DNA of 64,000 nt from Chelativorans intermedius (GTDB lineage Bacteria; Pseudomonadota; Alphaproteobacteria; Rhizobiales; Rhizobiaceae): positions 1-64,000 of the forward strand of contig NZ_JAODNW010000017.1 in NCBI RefSeq assembly GCF_025398255.1, in the 5' to 3' direction. Positions 26,107 through 36,456 of the stretch are shown in pieces; position 1 is the first letter of the stretch; the number at the start of each line of letters is the position of its first letter. The position numbers and the translations under genes are program-made. The notes beneath the pieces are model-generated. The model searched no databases, had not been told where the DNA came from, and saw only the letters and a list, made by a program, of their open reading frames with translations.

Positions 26107-27516
26107 CTAGCGCCACTCGCGGATGTCGACGAAATGCCCGGCAATCGCCGCCGCGGCCGCCATGGCCGGCGAGACGAGGTGCGTGCGGCCCTTGAAGCCC
26201 TGGCGACCCTCGAAGTTGCGGTTCGAGGTGGAGGCGCAGCGCTCGCCCGGCTTCAGGCGGTCGTCGTTCATGGCCAGACACATGGAGCAGCCAGGCTCGC
26301 GCCAATCGAAACCGGCGGCCTTGAAGATCTTGTCCAGCCCTTCGGCCTCCGCCTGTGCCTTGACGACGCCGGAGCCCGGCACGATCATGGCATTCACGCG
26401 CTCGTGGACACGCTTTCCTTCCACGACACGCGCCACCGCCCGCAGATCCTCGATCCGGCCATTGGTGCAGGAGCCGATGAAGACGCGATCGACCGCGATG
26501 TCGGTGATCCTGGTGCCGGGCGTCAGGCCCATATAGTCGAGCGCCCGCTTCTTCGAGGCGCGCTTGGTCTCGTCCTCGATCAGATCCGGATCGGGCACCG
26601 TGCCGGTGACCGACACCACATCCTCGGGCGATGAACCCCAGGTCACCAGAGGCGGCAGATTGGCGGCATCGAGCCGGACGATGCGGTCGAAATGCGCCCC
26701 TTCGTCCGTGCGCAGCGTTTCCCAATAGGCGCGGGCCATATCCCAGGCCCTGCCTTTCGGCGCGCGCGGGCGGTCCTTGATGTATTCGAAGGTCGTCTCG
26801 TCGGGAGCGATCATGCCGGCGCGCGCGCCGCCTTCGATGGACATGTTGCAGACCGTCATGCGGCCTTCCATGGAAAGGGCGCGGATCGCCTCGCCCGCAT
26901 ATTCGATCACATGGCCGGTGCCGCCGGCCGTGCCGATCTCGCCGATGATGGCGAGGATGATGTCCTTTGCCGTGACGCCGTGCGGCAGCTTGCCGTCCAC
27001 CTGGACCAGCATGTTCCTCGCTTTGCGCTGGATCAGCGTCTGGGTGGCAAGCACATGCTCCACCTCGGAGGTGCCGATGCCGTGGGCCAGCGCGCCGAAG
27101 GCGCCGTGGGTGGAGGTGTGGGAATCGCCGCACACGATGGTCATGCCCGGCAGGGTGAAGCCCTGCTCGGGGCCGACAATGTGCACGATGCCCTGCCGCT
27201 GGTCGGCCTCGTTGTAGTATTCGATGCCGAACTCGGCGGCATTCCTCGCCAGCGCCTCGACCTGGATACGGCTTTCCTCGTTCTTGATGCCGAACTTGCG
27301 ATCCGGCGAGGTGGGCACGTTGTGGTCGACGACGGCCAGCGTCTTCTCCGGGTGCCGCACGGTGCGCGCGGCCATCCTCAGGCCCTCGAAGGCCTGCGGG
27401 CTCGTCACCTCATGCACCAGATGGCGGTCGATATAGATCAGGCAGGTGCCGTCCTCCTGCCGGTCGACCACGTGGTCGTCGAATACCTTGTCGTAGAGGG
27501 TGCGCGGTTCGCTCAT
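26107..27516 (-). CDS. leuC: 3-isopropylmalate dehydratase large subunit
   Basis: LeuC with LeuD isomerises isopropylmalate in leucine synthesis. This 469-aa aconitase-family protein carries the 4Fe-4S cysteines ([12 protein letters not shown] and [10 protein letters not shown]) and the VVDHNVPTS and [13 protein letters not shown] motifs. The ATG at 27516 ([16 protein letters not shown]) is preferred over a TTG two codons upstream. Its partner leuD is 28 kb away at 55351. A hairpin with a T-run lies in its leader. Confidence 0.97.
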   Translation of the reverse strand: MSEPRTLYDKVFDDHVVDRQEDGTCLIYIDRHLVHEVTSPQAFEGLRMAARTVRHPEKTLAVVDHNVPTSPDRKFGIKNEESRIQVEALARNAAEFGIEYYNEADQRQGIVHIVGPEQGFTLPGMTIVCGDSHTSTHGAFGALAHGIGTSEVEHVLATQTLIQRKARNMLVQVDGKLPHGVTAKDIILAIIGEIGTAGGTGHVIEYAGEAIRALSMEGRMTVCNMSIEGGARAGMIAPDETTFEYIKDRPRAPKGRAWDMARAYWETLRTDEGAHFDRIVRLDAANLPPLVTWGSSPEDVVSVTGTVPDPDLIEDETKRASKKRALDYMGLTPGTRITDIAVDRVFIGSCTNGRIEDLRAVARVVEGKRVHERVNAMIVPGSGVVKAQAEAEGLDKIFKAAGFDWREPGCSMCLAMNDDRLKPGERCASTSNRNFEGRQGFKGRTHLVSPAMAAAAAIAGHFVDIREWR

Positions 27517-27611
27517 CGTCAAAAGTCCTCGGTCGCGGAAAAGGAAAGCCCTTGCGGGCGGCGTCTCGTCCGCTCAGCCAAGTCGGCACAGAAGCGCGCC
27601 GGAGATGCGCG

Positions 27612-27636
27612 CAAAAAAGCGCCCCGGCAGGCGCTT
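27612..27636 (-). terminator. Intrinsic terminator-like hairpin in the leuC leader
   Basis: On the minus strand AAGCGCC and GGCGCTT pair around a 6-nt loop and run into six Ts, about 95 nt before leuC. It sits between the rplS terminator and leuC, so it may be an attenuator of leuC rather than the end of rplS. A 38-codon ORF crossing it holds several Leu codons but no run of them. Confidence 0.5.
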
Positions 27637-27752
27637 CACATCCTGCAGCACGAACGGCCTGCAGGGCAAAGGTGCGCAAAATGCCTTCATGGCCCGGTCA
27701 TACCAATGTTTTGGCCCTTCGGCAATCGGGCGCGCCCGGCTCGAAGCCCCGC

Positions 27753-27785
27753 AAAAGACAGGGGAGCACGCAGACGCGCTCCCCC
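27753..27785 (-). terminator. Intrinsic terminator after rplS
   Basis: On the minus strand GGGGAGC…GCTCCCC forms the stem around a 10-nt loop and is followed by TGTCTTTT, 25 bp after the rplS stop. Confidence 0.7.
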
Positions 27786-27810
27786 GCCGAAAGACGCGAT
27801 GGGCTGAGGC

Positions 27811-28335
27811 TTATTCGCCCTTGGCCTCGGCGTTCTGCCGGTTTTCGGCCTCGGCGGCTTCCTGGGCCGCCTTCTCCGCGGCCAGGGCCTCGGCGGCGGC
27901 GATCTTCTCGGCCTCGATACGGGCCTTCTCCTCGGCGGCCACCTGGCGTTCGGCCTCGTTCAGCTTGCGGGCGCGGGCGCCGGTGTTCTCGCTGATGCGG
28001 GCCGACTTGCCGCGACGCTCACGCAGGTAGTAGAGCTTGGCGCGGCGCACCTTGCCGCGGCGCACCACCTCGACGCCTTCGACCAGCGGCGAGTAGACGG
28101 GGAAGACACGCTCCACGCCCTCACCGTAGGAAATCTTGCGCACCGTGAAGCTCTCGTTGAGGCCGGCCCCCGAACGGCCGATGCACACGCCCTCGAAAGC
28201 CTGCACGCGGGTGCGGCTTCCCTCGGTCACGCGCACCAGCACACGCAGGGTGTCGCCTGGTGAAAAGTCGGGAAGGGTGCGCTGGGCGGCGATCTTGGCG
28301 GCCTGCTCGGCCTCGAGCTGACGGATAAGGTCCAT
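27811..28335 (-). CDS. rplS: 50S ribosomal protein L19
   Basis: The first 115 residues are L19 ([78 protein letters not shown]). An Ala/Glu-rich helical tail brings it to 174 aa, longer than the usual 115-130, as in other rhizobial L19s. The ATG at 28335 is chosen by family; the frame is open further upstream. It has its own 250-bp leader, separate from trmD. Confidence 0.97.
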   Translation of the reverse strand: MDLIRQLEAEQAAKIAAQRTLPDFSPGDTLRVLVRVTEGSRTRVQAFEGVCIGRSGAGLNESFTVRKISYGEGVERVFPVYSPLVEGVEVVRRGKVRRAKLYYLRERRGKSARISENTGARARKLNEAERQVAAEEKARIEAEKIAAAEALAAEKAAQEAAEAENRQNAEAKGE

Positions 28336-28586
28336 CGTCTTGTCCTCTTTGTTCTTGAGACCGCCAGAGCGCTCGTCCCGCCGGCAGTCCTGGACCGCCT
28401 GAAGGGTGCGCTTCCCGGGAAGCGCAGGAGCGAATGCGCGTTCTTTAAGCTTAAACGTCGGCCATGGACCTCCCATGGCAGCTACGATGGGCTGCGCACA
28501 TACACGAGAATGACCGGAGAATCAACAGCAGAAGGCCGCGCCTGATGCCCCGCCAGGGCCGCCGGCCGCCCGATGCGCTGCCCGTT
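28336..28586 (-). promoter_or_regulatory. rplS leader with an 18-bp perfect palindrome
   Basis: The leader contains the palindrome GCGCTTCCCGGGAAGCGC at 28408-28425, about 75 nt before the rplS start. It could be a structural site in the leader RNA. No other gene is seen between DUF4260 and rplS. Confidence 0.4.
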
Positions 28587-28937
28587 TCAGCCGCCGATGC
28601 GCCCCAGATGCGTATCCTTGAAGCCGCTCTCGCGCTTCAGCCCATAGCCCAAGGCGCGATCGATGGCGATGTGAGCGGCCAGAACGAGGGCGATCTGGGC
28701 CATGAGCGGCTGGCCCGCCGCAATGCCGAGGAGATAGAGCAAGACCGGCGCGAGCCAGCTATGCACGGCATTGTAGCACCAGGCACCGACGCGCGGGCCG
28801 GCCAGATAGCCCAGCATGGAAAGATCGGGGACCAGGACAAGCAGCAGAAACAACCACCAGCCACCACCGCTCAGATGATAGGCATAGAGGGCCGCCGCGG
28901 CCAGCGCGGCGTGCTCGATTCTCAAAAGCTGTTTCAT
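28587..28937 (-). CDS. DUF4260 membrane protein
   Basis: This 116-aa protein has about four membrane segments ([74 protein letters not shown]) and the terminal motif [17 protein letters not shown]. It matches DUF4260 proteins of unknown role. The ATG overlaps the trmD stop by 4 bp. Confidence 0.8.
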   Translation of the reverse strand: MKQLLRIEHAALAAAALYAYHLSGGGWWLFLLLVLVPDLSMLGYLAGPRVGAWCYNAVHSWLAPVLLYLLGIAAGQPLMAQIALVLAAHIAIDRALGYGLKRESGFKDTHLGRIGG

Positions 28938-29641
28938 TGCTCAGTCTCGCCCTTGGTGTAGGCGGCCCAAAGATCCGGCCGGCGCTCGGCGGTCAGCCGC
29001 TCCGCCTCCTGCCGTCGCCATTCGGCGATTCGGCGGTGGTTTCCGGAGGTCAGCACGTCAGGGATCGGCCGGCCCTCGAAGAGCGGGGGGCGCGTGTAGT
29101 GGGGATGCTCCAGAAGCCCGCCCTCGAAGCTTTCCTCCGTGCCGGAGGTCTCGTTGCCCATCACGCCAGGCAGAAGGCGCACAACGGCGTCGAGCAGCAC
29201 AAGCGCCGCCGGCTCGCCGCCCGACAGCACGTAGTCGCCGATCGACACCTCTTCCAGATCGCGTGCCTCGATGACACGCTGGTCCACGCCCTCGAAACGG
29301 CCGCAGACGATGAGCGCGCCGGTGCCGGCTGCCAGCGCGCGCACCCGCGCCTGGGTAAGCGGGCGGCCGCGCGGGCTCATCAGGAGCCTGGGGCGCTCGT
29401 CGCCCGGCGCCGCCGCCCGGTCGATGGCGCGGGCCAGCACGTCGGCGCGCATCACCATGCCGGCGCCGCCGCCTGCCGGCGTGTCGTCGACGCTGCGATG
29501 TCTGTCCTGCGCGAAATCCCGGATCTGCACCGTCTCCAGCGACCAGATGCCCGCCGCGCGGGCGCGCCCGGCGAGCGACAGGTCGAGCGGGCCGGGAAAC
29601 ATCTCGGGATAGAGGGTGAGCACGGTGGCGCGAAAGCTCAA
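28934..29641 (-). CDS. trmD: tRNA (guanine37-N1)-methyltransferase
   Basis: TrmD methylates G37 of several tRNAs with SAM. This 235-aa protein carries [19 protein letters not shown], the disordered-lid region [14 protein letters not shown], and the SAM-knot motifs [14 protein letters not shown] and [15 protein letters not shown]. It overlaps rimM by 4 bp (ATGA) and the downstream DUF4260 gene by 4 bp. Confidence 0.97.
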   Translation of the reverse strand: MSFRATVLTLYPEMFPGPLDLSLAGRARAAGIWSLETVQIRDFAQDRHRSVDDTPAGGGAGMVMRADVLARAIDRAAAPGDERPRLLMSPRGRPLTQARVRALAAGTGALIVCGRFEGVDQRVIEARDLEEVSIGDYVLSGGEPAALVLLDAVVRLLPGVMGNETSGTEESFEGGLLEHPHYTRPPLFEGRPIPDVLTSGNHRRIAEWRRQEAERLTAERRPDLWAAYTKGETEQ

Positions 29642-30276
29642 CGGTTGCCTCCCGCTTCCTTCGGCCCGCGCGGGCGTGCCCGGGGGTCCACGGGCGCGGC
29701 ACCGGCGCTCTCCTGCCTGCGGTCGAGCCCGGCGGCCACGCTGTCGAGCCGCACCGCCCCCTCGTCGAGGTCCACCTCCGGCACTGCATCATGCGTGAAG
29801 GGCACCATCAGGGTCGGTCCCGCCGCAGGGCGGATTTCCAGGATGTCGCCGGCGCCGAAATTGTGAACGGCGATCACCGTGCCGATCTCCTCCCCCGTCT
29901 CGTCGAAGGCCGGCAGTCCGATCAGGTCCGCGTGGTAGAACTCCTCTTCCTCCAGCGCCTGGGGCAGGGCCGCGCGATCCACGAACAGCGCCTCGCCCGT
30001 CAGCGTCTCCGCACCGTCCCGGTCGTCGACGCCGTCGAACCGCACGATGACGACGTTGCGGGCCGGGCGCATGCGCACGATCTTCAGCATCCGTCCCGCG
30101 GCGGTATAGAGCGGGCCGTAGCGGCCGAGCGCCAGAGGATCGTCGGTGAAGGGCTTGACGCGCACCTCGCCGCGGATGCCGTGGGCGGCCCCCACGACGC
30201 CGAGCTGCACCGGGTTCCGGGGGCCGCCTGCCGGTCGCGTGTCCTTCCTGTCGCCGGTCTCCCGCCTGCGCGTCAT
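29638..30276 (-). CDS. rimM: Ribosome maturation factor RimM
   Basis: RimM helps assemble the 30S head. This 212-aa protein has [43 protein letters not shown] and the PRC-barrel part [22 protein letters not shown] with [13 protein letters not shown]. The ATG at 30276 is chosen because the upstream open frame overlaps zapA. rpsP, the normal upstream neighbour, is absent; zapA is found 58 bp away instead. Confidence 0.95.
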   Translation of the reverse strand: MTRRRETGDRKDTRPAGGPRNPVQLGVVGAAHGIRGEVRVKPFTDDPLALGRYGPLYTAAGRMLKIVRMRPARNVVIVRFDGVDDRDGAETLTGEALFVDRAALPQALEEEEFYHADLIGLPAFDETGEEIGTVIAVHNFGAGDILEIRPAAGPTLMVPFTHDAVPEVDLDEGAVRLDSVAAGLDRRQESAGAAPVDPRARPRGPKEAGGNR

Positions 30277-30334
30277 TGCCCGTCCTCCGCCCGCCTGCCC
30301 GGAAGGGACCCGATGCCGCCTGCCGCGCCCATGG

Positions 30335-30694
30335 TCAGGACTTGGCAAGCCGCGCCGCCACCGCCTCGATGCGCTCGGCAAGCTGGGTGAGCGCGCTGGT
30401 GAGCGCGGCGTCGTTCTTGTCGGCCTTCAGCAATGCCTCGTCGCGCGTCTTGCGCAGCGTTGCGATCTCGCTCTCCATGCCGCGCACACGCTTCTGCAGC
30501 TCGTTGAACTCGTCCATCACCATGATGCCGGCCATCACCGTCAGGCGCTGGTCGCCAATCTCGCCGAAGGCATCCTTGAGATGGCGGATATAGCGGTCGA
30601 AGCGCTGGGCAAGGTCGATCAGATGTTCTTCCTGCCCCTCGTCGCAGGCCATCCGATAGGCCTTGCCGTCTATGGTCACGGTCACCTGTGCCAT
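30335..30694 (-). CDS. zapA: Cell division protein ZapA
   Basis: ZapA stabilises FtsZ filaments. This 119-aa protein starts [17 protein letters not shown] and continues [18 protein letters not shown] and [14 protein letters not shown], with a C-terminal coiled coil ([20 protein letters not shown]). It follows the DUF4164 gene by 8 bp, a normal rhizobial pair upstream of divergent tkt. Confidence 0.93.
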   Translation of the reverse strand: MAQVTVTIDGKAYRMACDEGQEEHLIDLAQRFDRYIRHLKDAFGEIGDQRLTVMAGIMVMDEFNELQKRVRGMESEIATLRKTRDEALLKADKNDAALTSALTQLAERIEAVAARLAKS

Positions 30695-30702
30695 GGCAGG
30701 CC

Positions 30703-30975
30703 CTACCGATCCAGGACGGCGCGGATCGTCTCCATGGCCGTCACCAGGCGGCGCGAGACCTCGCGGTTCACCTCCGCCAAGCGCTCCGCGCGCGCCTCGC
30801 ATTTGTCGATTTCCTGCGCCAGGCGTGCACGGTCGGCGCCCATGCGCTGCACCTCCGCCTCCGCCTCGGCATAGTCGCGCTCCTTCTCCAACCGGGCGTC
30901 GGCGGCCGCTTCCAGCCCCTCCACGGCCTTGCCCAGGCGGTCGATCGCTTCCCGGAGTGTGGTGTCAGCGTTCAT
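30703..30975 (-). CDS. DUF4164 coiled-coil protein
   Basis: This 90-aa protein is almost wholly coiled coil ([21 protein letters not shown], then [20 protein letters not shown]). It matches the DUF4164 family found between zapA and tkt in rhizobia. A link to cell division is likely from its pairing with zapA but has not been shown here. Confidence 0.85.
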   Translation of the reverse strand: MNADTTLREAIDRLGKAVEGLEAAADARLEKERDYAEAEAEVQRMGADRARLAQEIDKCEARAERLAEVNREVSRRLVTAMETIRAVLDR

Positions 30976-31143
30976 TGCAACCCGTTCCCAGCCGCCCCGC
31001 CTGCGAATTGCGCGCAATCGTAAGATTTTACCCGCGAAAGATTACGCGGCGGGTGAACCCGCCGTCAACTCAATTGGCGCCTATCCCCCGATTTGCCGGC
31101 TGCCGCGGGGTGTGGCGCGGAGGCGCGCGCGCCCCGGCATTTA

Positions 31144-31171
31144 TTGACTTGGGCTGCGCACCTGCTATGTG
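31144..31171 (+). promoter_or_regulatory. Probable tkt promoter
   Basis: TTGACT (31144-31149), 16 bp and TATGTG (31166-31171) form a plausible sigma-70 promoter about 70 bp before tkt, in the gap shared with the divergent DUF4164-zapA genes. Confidence 0.5.
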
Positions 31172-31238
31172 TCGCCGTGCTTTCCGGGTGCTATGCGCCC
31201 ATTGCCTGAAACCGCCGGCAGCCGATCAGCGAGCAGAG

Positions 31239-33230
31239 ATGATTTCACGCGAAAAACACGACCGGATGGCGAATGCGATCCGCTTCCTTTCCATGGATGC
31301 TGTCGAGAAGGCGAAGTCGGGCCACCCCGGCCTGCCCATGGGCGCGGCCGACATCGCCACGGTGCTGTTCACCCGTTTTATGACGCACGACCCCAAGAAC
31401 CCTCACTGGGCGGATCGCGACCGTTTCGTCCTGTCGGCGGGCCACGGCTCGATGCTGCTCTACTCCCTGCTCTATCTGCTGGGTTACGAAGACATCACCA
31501 TCGACGAGATCAAGAACTTCCGGCAGCTCGGTTCGCGCACCGCCGGACATCCCGAATACGGCCACGCCGCAGGCATCGAGACGACCACCGGTCCGCTCGG
31601 CCAGGGCTTTGCCAATGCGGTGGGCATGGCGCTTGCCGAGCGGCTTTTGAACGCCCGCTTCGGCGACGATCTGGTCAACCACTACACCTACGCGCTGGTG
31701 GGCGATGGCTGCCTGATGGAAGGCATCAGCCAGGAGGCGCTGGCGCTGGCCGGCCATCTGCGGCTCAACAAGCTCATCGTGCTGTTCGACGACAACCAGA
31801 TCTCCATCGACGGGCCGGTGTCGCTTGCCGATTCCACCGACCAGTGCGCGCGCTTCGAGGCATCCGGCTGGAAGACCTTGCGGGTGGACGGGCACGACCC
31901 GGACGCCATCGCCGCAGCCATCGAGGAGGCGCGCGGCGCCGACCGGCCGACCATGATCGCCTTCCGCACCACCATCGGCTGGGGCGCGCCCACCAAGGCG
32001 GGCACCAACAAGGCGCACGGCTCGCCGCTGGGCGCGGAAGAGATCGCCAAGACCCGCGAGGCGCTGGGATGGGATGCCGAGCCCTTCACGGTGCCCTCCG
32101 ACATTCTCGACGACTGGCGGCTTGCCGGCCTGCGCTCGGCCAAGGAGCGCAAGGCCTGGGAGGAGCGGCTGGCGGCGGCGGATGCCGAGACGCGCGCCGA
32201 GTTCGAGCGGTGCATGCGCGGCGACCTGCCGGAGGCGCTCGACCAGGCGATCGACGACTACAAGAAGAAGCTTGCTGCCGAGAACCCCAAGGTTGCCACC
32301 CGCAACGCCTCGCAGATGGCGCTCGAGGTCATCAATGGCTGCGTGGCCGAGACGGTGGGCGGCTCGGCGGACCTGACCGGCTCCAACAACACCAAGACCA
32401 GCCAGACCGAGGCCGTGACGCCGGGGAACTATAGCGGCCGCTACATCCACTATGGCATCCGCGAGCACGCCATGGCCGCCGCCATGAACGGAATCGCACT
32501 GCATGGCGGCCTCATCCCCTATGGCGGCACCTTTCTCACCTTCTCCGACTATGCGCGCCCGGCCATGCGGCTTGCCGCGCTGATGGGCGTGCGCTCCATT
32601 TTCGTGATGACGCACGATTCCATAGGACTCGGCGAGGATGGACCGACGCACCAGCCCGTCGAGCACCTGGCCGCGCTCAGGGCGATTCCCAACCTGCTCG
32701 TCTTCCGCCCGGCGGACGCCGTGGAAACCGCGGAGTGCTGGCAGCTCGCCCTGAAGTCGAAGAAGACGCCTTCCACCCTGGCGCTGACCCGACAGAAGCT
32801 GGAGCCTGTGCGCACCGAATACGAGGAGGAGAACCTGTGCGCGCGCGGCGCCTACGAGCTGCTGCCGGCCGGCGACGAGGCGAAGGTCACGCTGTTCGCC
32901 AGCGGCTCGGAGGTGGAGATCGCCGTGGCCGCCAAGGCGCTTCTGGAGGCGCGGGGCCATCCCACGCGGGTCGTCTCCGTGCCGTGTTTCGAGCTTTTCG
33001 AGGCGCAGGACGAGGACTACCGTGCCGCCATCATCGGGCAGGCCCCGGTGCGAATCGCCATCGAGGCCGGCGTGCGCCAGGGCTGGGACCGCTTCATCGG
33101 GACCGATGGCGCCTTCGTCGGCATGAGCGGCTTCGGCGCCAGCGCGCCTGCGGAAGAGCTCTACAAGCATTTCGGAATCACGGCGGAAGCCGTGGTGGCG
33201 GCGGCGGAGGCGCGCCTGGCCGCCGCCTGA
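31239..33230 (+). CDS. tkt: Transketolase
   Basis: This 663-aa thiamine-diphosphate enzyme moves two-carbon units between sugar phosphates. The N-terminal part carries [32 protein letters not shown]-like [16 protein letters not shown] and [19 protein letters not shown] (ThDP motif). The centre has [17 protein letters not shown] and [23 protein letters not shown]. It is the first gene of a glycolysis/pentose phosphate cluster with gap, pgk and fba. The ATG at 31239 precedes [15 protein letters not shown]. Confidence 0.97.
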   Translation: MISREKHDRMANAIRFLSMDAVEKAKSGHPGLPMGAADIATVLFTRFMTHDPKNPHWADRDRFVLSAGHGSMLLYSLLYLLGYEDITIDEIKNFRQLGSRTAGHPEYGHAAGIETTTGPLGQGFANAVGMALAERLLNARFGDDLVNHYTYALVGDGCLMEGISQEALALAGHLRLNKLIVLFDDNQISIDGPVSLADSTDQCARFEASGWKTLRVDGHDPDAIAAAIEEARGADRPTMIAFRTTIGWGAPTKAGTNKAHGSPLGAEEIAKTREALGWDAEPFTVPSDILDDWRLAGLRSAKERKAWEERLAAADAETRAEFERCMRGDLPEALDQAIDDYKKKLAAENPKVATRNASQMALEVINGCVAETVGGSADLTGSNNTKTSQTEAVTPGNYSGRYIHYGIREHAMAAAMNGIALHGGLIPYGGTFLTFSDYARPAMRLAALMGVRSIFVMTHDSIGLGEDGPTHQPVEHLAALRAIPNLLVFRPADAVETAECWQLALKSKKTPSTLALTRQKLEPVRTEYEEENLCARGAYELLPAGDEAKVTLFASGSEVEIAVAAKALLEARGHPTRVVSVPCFELFEAQDEDYRAAIIGQAPVRIAIEAGVRQGWDRFIGTDGAFVGMSGFGASAPAEELYKHFGITAEAVVAAAEARLAAA

Positions 33231-33347
33231 GGGTTGCCGGGTGCCCAGCCGGCACGGCCGGGGGCGCCCGTTTCTGTGTCGGGTGCCGCCTGGGGCGGGC
33301 CCTTGTCGCCGTGCCGGGCACGGCATCATGTTCGCCGGAGGTAGTTC

Positions 33348-34358
33348 ATGACCGTCAAAGTAGCCGTCAACGGATTTGGCCGCATCGGCCGCAACATCGT
33401 GCGTGCCATCTATGAATCCGGCCGCAAGGACATCGACGTCGTTGCCGTCAACGACCTCGGTCCGGTTGAAACCAATGCGCATCTTCTGCGCTACGACAGC
33501 GTGCACGGCCGTTTCCCCGGCGAGGTGAAGGTGGAGGGCGACACCATCGTGGTCGGTTCGGAATCCTTCAAGGTGCTGGCGGAGCGCGATCCGTCCAAGC
33601 TGCCCTGGAAGGAGCTGGGCATCGACATCGTGCTGGAGTGCACGGGCATCTTCACCTCCAAGGAGAAGGCGTCGATGCATCTCGAGGCCGGCGCCAAGCG
33701 CGTGCTCGTCTCCGCCCCCGCCTCCGGTGCGGATCTGACGGTGGTCTATGGCGTCAACCACGACAAGATCACCGCCGAGCACAAGGTGATCTCCAACGCC
33801 TCCTGCACCACCAACTGCCTGGCCCCCGTGGCCAAGGTGCTGCACGAGGCGTTCGGCATCGAGCGCGGCTTCATGACGACGATCCATGCCTATACGGGCG
33901 ACCAGCCGACGCTCGACACCCTGCACAAGGATCTCTACCGCGCCCGTGCGGCCGCCATGTCGATGATCCCGACCTCCACCGGCGCTGCCAAGGCCGTCGG
34001 CCTCGTCCTGCCGGAGCTCAACGGGAAGCTCGACGGCGTGTCGATCCGCGTGCCGACCCCCAATGTCTCGGTCATCGACTTCAAGTTCGTGCCCAAGAGG
34101 AAGGTGAGCGTGGACGAGGTGAACAAGGCGCTGATCGCCGCCGCCGAGGGCGAGCTCAAGGGCATCCTCGCCTATACGGACGAGCCCCTGGTCTCCGTCG
34201 ACATGAACCACAATTCCGCCTCCTCGACCTTCGCGCTCGATCAGACGAAGGTCATCGAGGGCGAGCTGGTGCGGGTGATGTCGTGGTACGACAACGAGTG
34301 GGGCTTCTCCAACCGCATGGCGGATACGGCGGTGGCCATCGGCAAGACCCTCGCCTGA
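33348..34358 (+). CDS. gap: Glyceraldehyde-3-phosphate dehydrogenase
   Basis: This 336-aa enzyme oxidises glyceraldehyde-3-phosphate. The NAD-binding start [18 protein letters not shown] and the active-site [17 protein letters not shown] are intact, as are [11 protein letters not shown] and [17 protein letters not shown] lies 7 nt before the ATG. A clear intrinsic terminator follows. Confidence 0.98.
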   Translation: MTVKVAVNGFGRIGRNIVRAIYESGRKDIDVVAVNDLGPVETNAHLLRYDSVHGRFPGEVKVEGDTIVVGSESFKVLAERDPSKLPWKELGIDIVLECTGIFTSKEKASMHLEAGAKRVLVSAPASGADLTVVYGVNHDKITAEHKVISNASCTTNCLAPVAKVLHEAFGIERGFMTTIHAYTGDQPTLDTLHKDLYRARAAAMSMIPTSTGAAKAVGLVLPELNGKLDGVSIRVPTPNVSVIDFKFVPKRKVSVDEVNKALIAAAEGELKGILAYTDEPLVSVDMNHNSASSTFALDQTKVIEGELVRVMSWYDNEWGFSNRMADTAVAIGKTLA

Positions 34359-34385
34359 CCCGCCTTTTCCCGCCGTTTCATGCCG

Positions 34386-34415
34386 CGCCCGGCCTCTTCG
34401 GCCGGGCGTTTTCCT
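34386..34415 (+). terminator. Intrinsic terminator after gap
   Basis: CGCCCGGCC and GGCCGGGCG pair around a TCTTC loop and are followed by TTTTCCTTT, 27 bp after gap. Confidence 0.85.
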
Positions 34416-34525
34416 TTGTGCAAGGGGCATCCTCGTCGCAAAACCCGCCCCTGCCTGGTCCTCGGCTCTTGCCTGATCGCTCGCTTCACCGCAATTTGGC
34501 CGCGAAACGCTGTTCAGAGAGGCTT

Positions 34526-36379
34526 ATGGATCAAGGCATTTATCTGATTACGCTCATCGGCACCGCGCTTGTGCTGTTTGCCGCCTTTTCCAGCCTGATC
34601 GCCTTCCGTTTCGGCGCGCCATTGCTGCTCGTCTTTCTCGGCATCGGCCTTGCGGCCGGAACCGACGGGCTGGGTCTCGATTTCGACAATGCGTCCGTCG
34701 CCTTCTTCGTCGGCTCGCTGGCGCTCGCCGTCATCCTGTTCGATTCCGGCTTCGGCACGTCGCTTGCGAGCTTCCGCGCCGCCGCACTGCCGGCGGTGGT
34801 GCTTGCCACCTTCGGCGTGGTCATCACGGCGGGGCTGGTGGGGGTGGCCGCTCACTATGCGACGGGCCTCGACTGGCTGGAATCCCTGCTGCTCGGCGCC
34901 ACCGTCGCTTCCACCGACGCGGCGGCGGTCTTCTTCCTGCTGCGCGTGGGAAACATCTTCGTGCGCGAGCGCGTGCGCTCCACGCTGGAGGTGGAGTCGG
35001 GCTCGAACGATCCCATGGCCATCTTCCTCACGCTCGCCCTTGTCGGGCTCATCGCCACGGGTGCGCCGCTGGAGCCGGAAAAGCTCGCCACAGACGTGGC
35101 GCTCGGTTTCCTCAGGCAGATGAGCATCGGGCTGGTCGCCGGGCTGGCCGGCGGCTATGTGATCGTGCGGCTGGTCATGCGCCTCAAGCTCGAACAGGGG
35201 CTTCTTCCGATCTTCGTGCTGGCCCTGTCGCTGCTCGTTTTCGCGCTTGCCGGCGCGCTCGGCGGCTCCGGCTTCCTGGCCGTCTATGTGGCCGGCCTCG
35301 TCGCCGGCAACGCGAAGCTGCGCTCCACGGCGGCCCTGAAGCGCTTTCAGGACGGGGTGACATGGGCCGCGCAGATCATCATGTTCCTGGTTCTGGGCCT
35401 GTTTGCGACGCCCTCCCAGTTCGGGGAGATCGCCCTGCCGGCGCTGTTCCTGGGGCTTTTCCTGATCTTCGTCGCCCGTCCCCTGGCGGTGGCGCTGTGT
35501 CTCATGCCGTTCCGCTTCTCGCGCGCCGAGACGGCCTTCATCTCCTGGGTCGGCCTGCGCGGCGCCGTCTCCATCCTGCTGGCCATCACGCCGCTGATCG
35601 ACGGGCTGGAAGCCGGGCGCAACCTCTTCAACATCGTCTTCATCATCGTGCTCGTCTCGCTGGTGGTGCAGGGGTGGAGCGTCGCGCCGCTGGCCCGGCG
35701 GCTCGGCCTCGTGGTGCCGGCGCGCATGGGGCCGGTGGACAAGGTGGAGCTGGAGTTGCCGGGCTCTGCCCGCCATGAGCTGCTCGCCTACCGTGTCGTG
35801 CCCGGCAGCCCCGTGGCGCGCGGCGAGCGCATTCCCCGCTGGGCACGCCCGTCGCTCGTGGTGCGCGGCGACCGCTCCATGACCTATCAATATGCCGGCC
35901 GCCTGCAGGCGGGCGACCACGTCTATATCTTCGTGCCCGACCGCTATCCGCGGCTGCTCGACCGGCTGTTCGCCAGCCCCGCCGAGGTAGACCCGGAGGA
36001 CGCGGAGTTCTTTGGCGCGTTCGCGGTGGACCCCGACCGCCCCGCCGCCGACATCGAGGCGGCCTATGCGCTGGGACTCGACGAGCAGGAGCAGGCGCTC
36101 ACCATCGCGGAGCTGGTGCGCAAGCGCCTCGGCGGGCGCGCGGAATATGGCGACCGGGTACCCCTCGGCTCCATCGAGCTCATCGTGCGCGAGGTGGACG
36201 AGAAGGGCACGATCACCAGCATCGGCCTGTCCGTCGACCCGCCGGCAAGGGAGGCGGAGGTGCCCGTCTTCATCAGCGTGGGCGAGGCGGCGAGCCGGCT
36301 CTGGGCGATGCTGCGGCGCTGGTGGGCGCAGCGGCGCGACAGCACCGCAAAAACCGCCGAAGAAGGCCCGCAGGAATGA
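34526..36379 (+). CDS. K+/H+ antiporter, CvrA/NhaP2-type
   Basis: This 617-aa CPA1-family antiporter has about twelve membrane segments in the first 400 residues, with the ion-site region LESLLLGATVASTDAAAVFF and VESGSNDPMAIFLTLALV. C-terminal cytosolic domains include a TrkA-C-like part (VPLGSIELIVREVDEKGTITSIGL), typical of potassium/proton antiporters of the NhaP2 group. It lies between gap and pgk and has its own start after the gap terminator. Specificity for K+ over Na+ is inferred from the family. Confidence 0.88.
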   Translation: MDQGIYLITLIGTALVLFAAFSSLIAFRFGAPLLLVFLGIGLAAGTDGLGLDFDNASVAFFVGSLALAVILFDSGFGTSLASFRAAALPAVVLATFGVVITAGLVGVAAHYATGLDWLESLLLGATVASTDAAAVFFLLRVGNIFVRERVRSTLEVESGSNDPMAIFLTLALVGLIATGAPLEPEKLATDVALGFLRQMSIGLVAGLAGGYVIVRLVMRLKLEQGLLPIFVLALSLLVFALAGALGGSGFLAVYVAGLVAGNAKLRSTAALKRFQDGVTWAAQIIMFLVLGLFATPSQFGEIALPALFLGLFLIFVARPLAVALCLMPFRFSRAETAFISWVGLRGAVSILLAITPLIDGLEAGRNLFNIVFIIVLVSLVVQGWSVAPLARRLGLVVPARMGPVDKVELELPGSARHELLAYRVVPGSPVARGERIPRWARPSLVVRGDRSMTYQYAGRLQAGDHVYIFVPDRYPRLLDRLFASPAEVDPEDAEFFGAFAVDPDRPAADIEAAYALGLDEQEQALTIAELVRKRLGGRAEYGDRVPLGSIELIVREVDEKGTITSIGLSVDPPAREAEVPVFISVGEAASRLWAMLRRWWAQRRDSTAKTAEEGPQE

Positions 36380-36456
36380 GCGCGCGCTCTTGCCTCGCGC
36401 GCCGGGCTCTGTATCCTCCCCGCGCAAACACCCGGATCTTTTCGAGGCATTGATTG

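Noticed and set aside
31245-34430. A 1061-codon minus-strand ORF opposite tkt and gap
   Set aside because: It is antisense to two well-conserved enzymes; long antisense frames are expected in high-GC DNA.
34514-36427. A 637-codon minus-strand ORF opposite the antiporter
   Set aside because: Rich in Arg, His and Gln as expected from antisense of a membrane protein; no domain.
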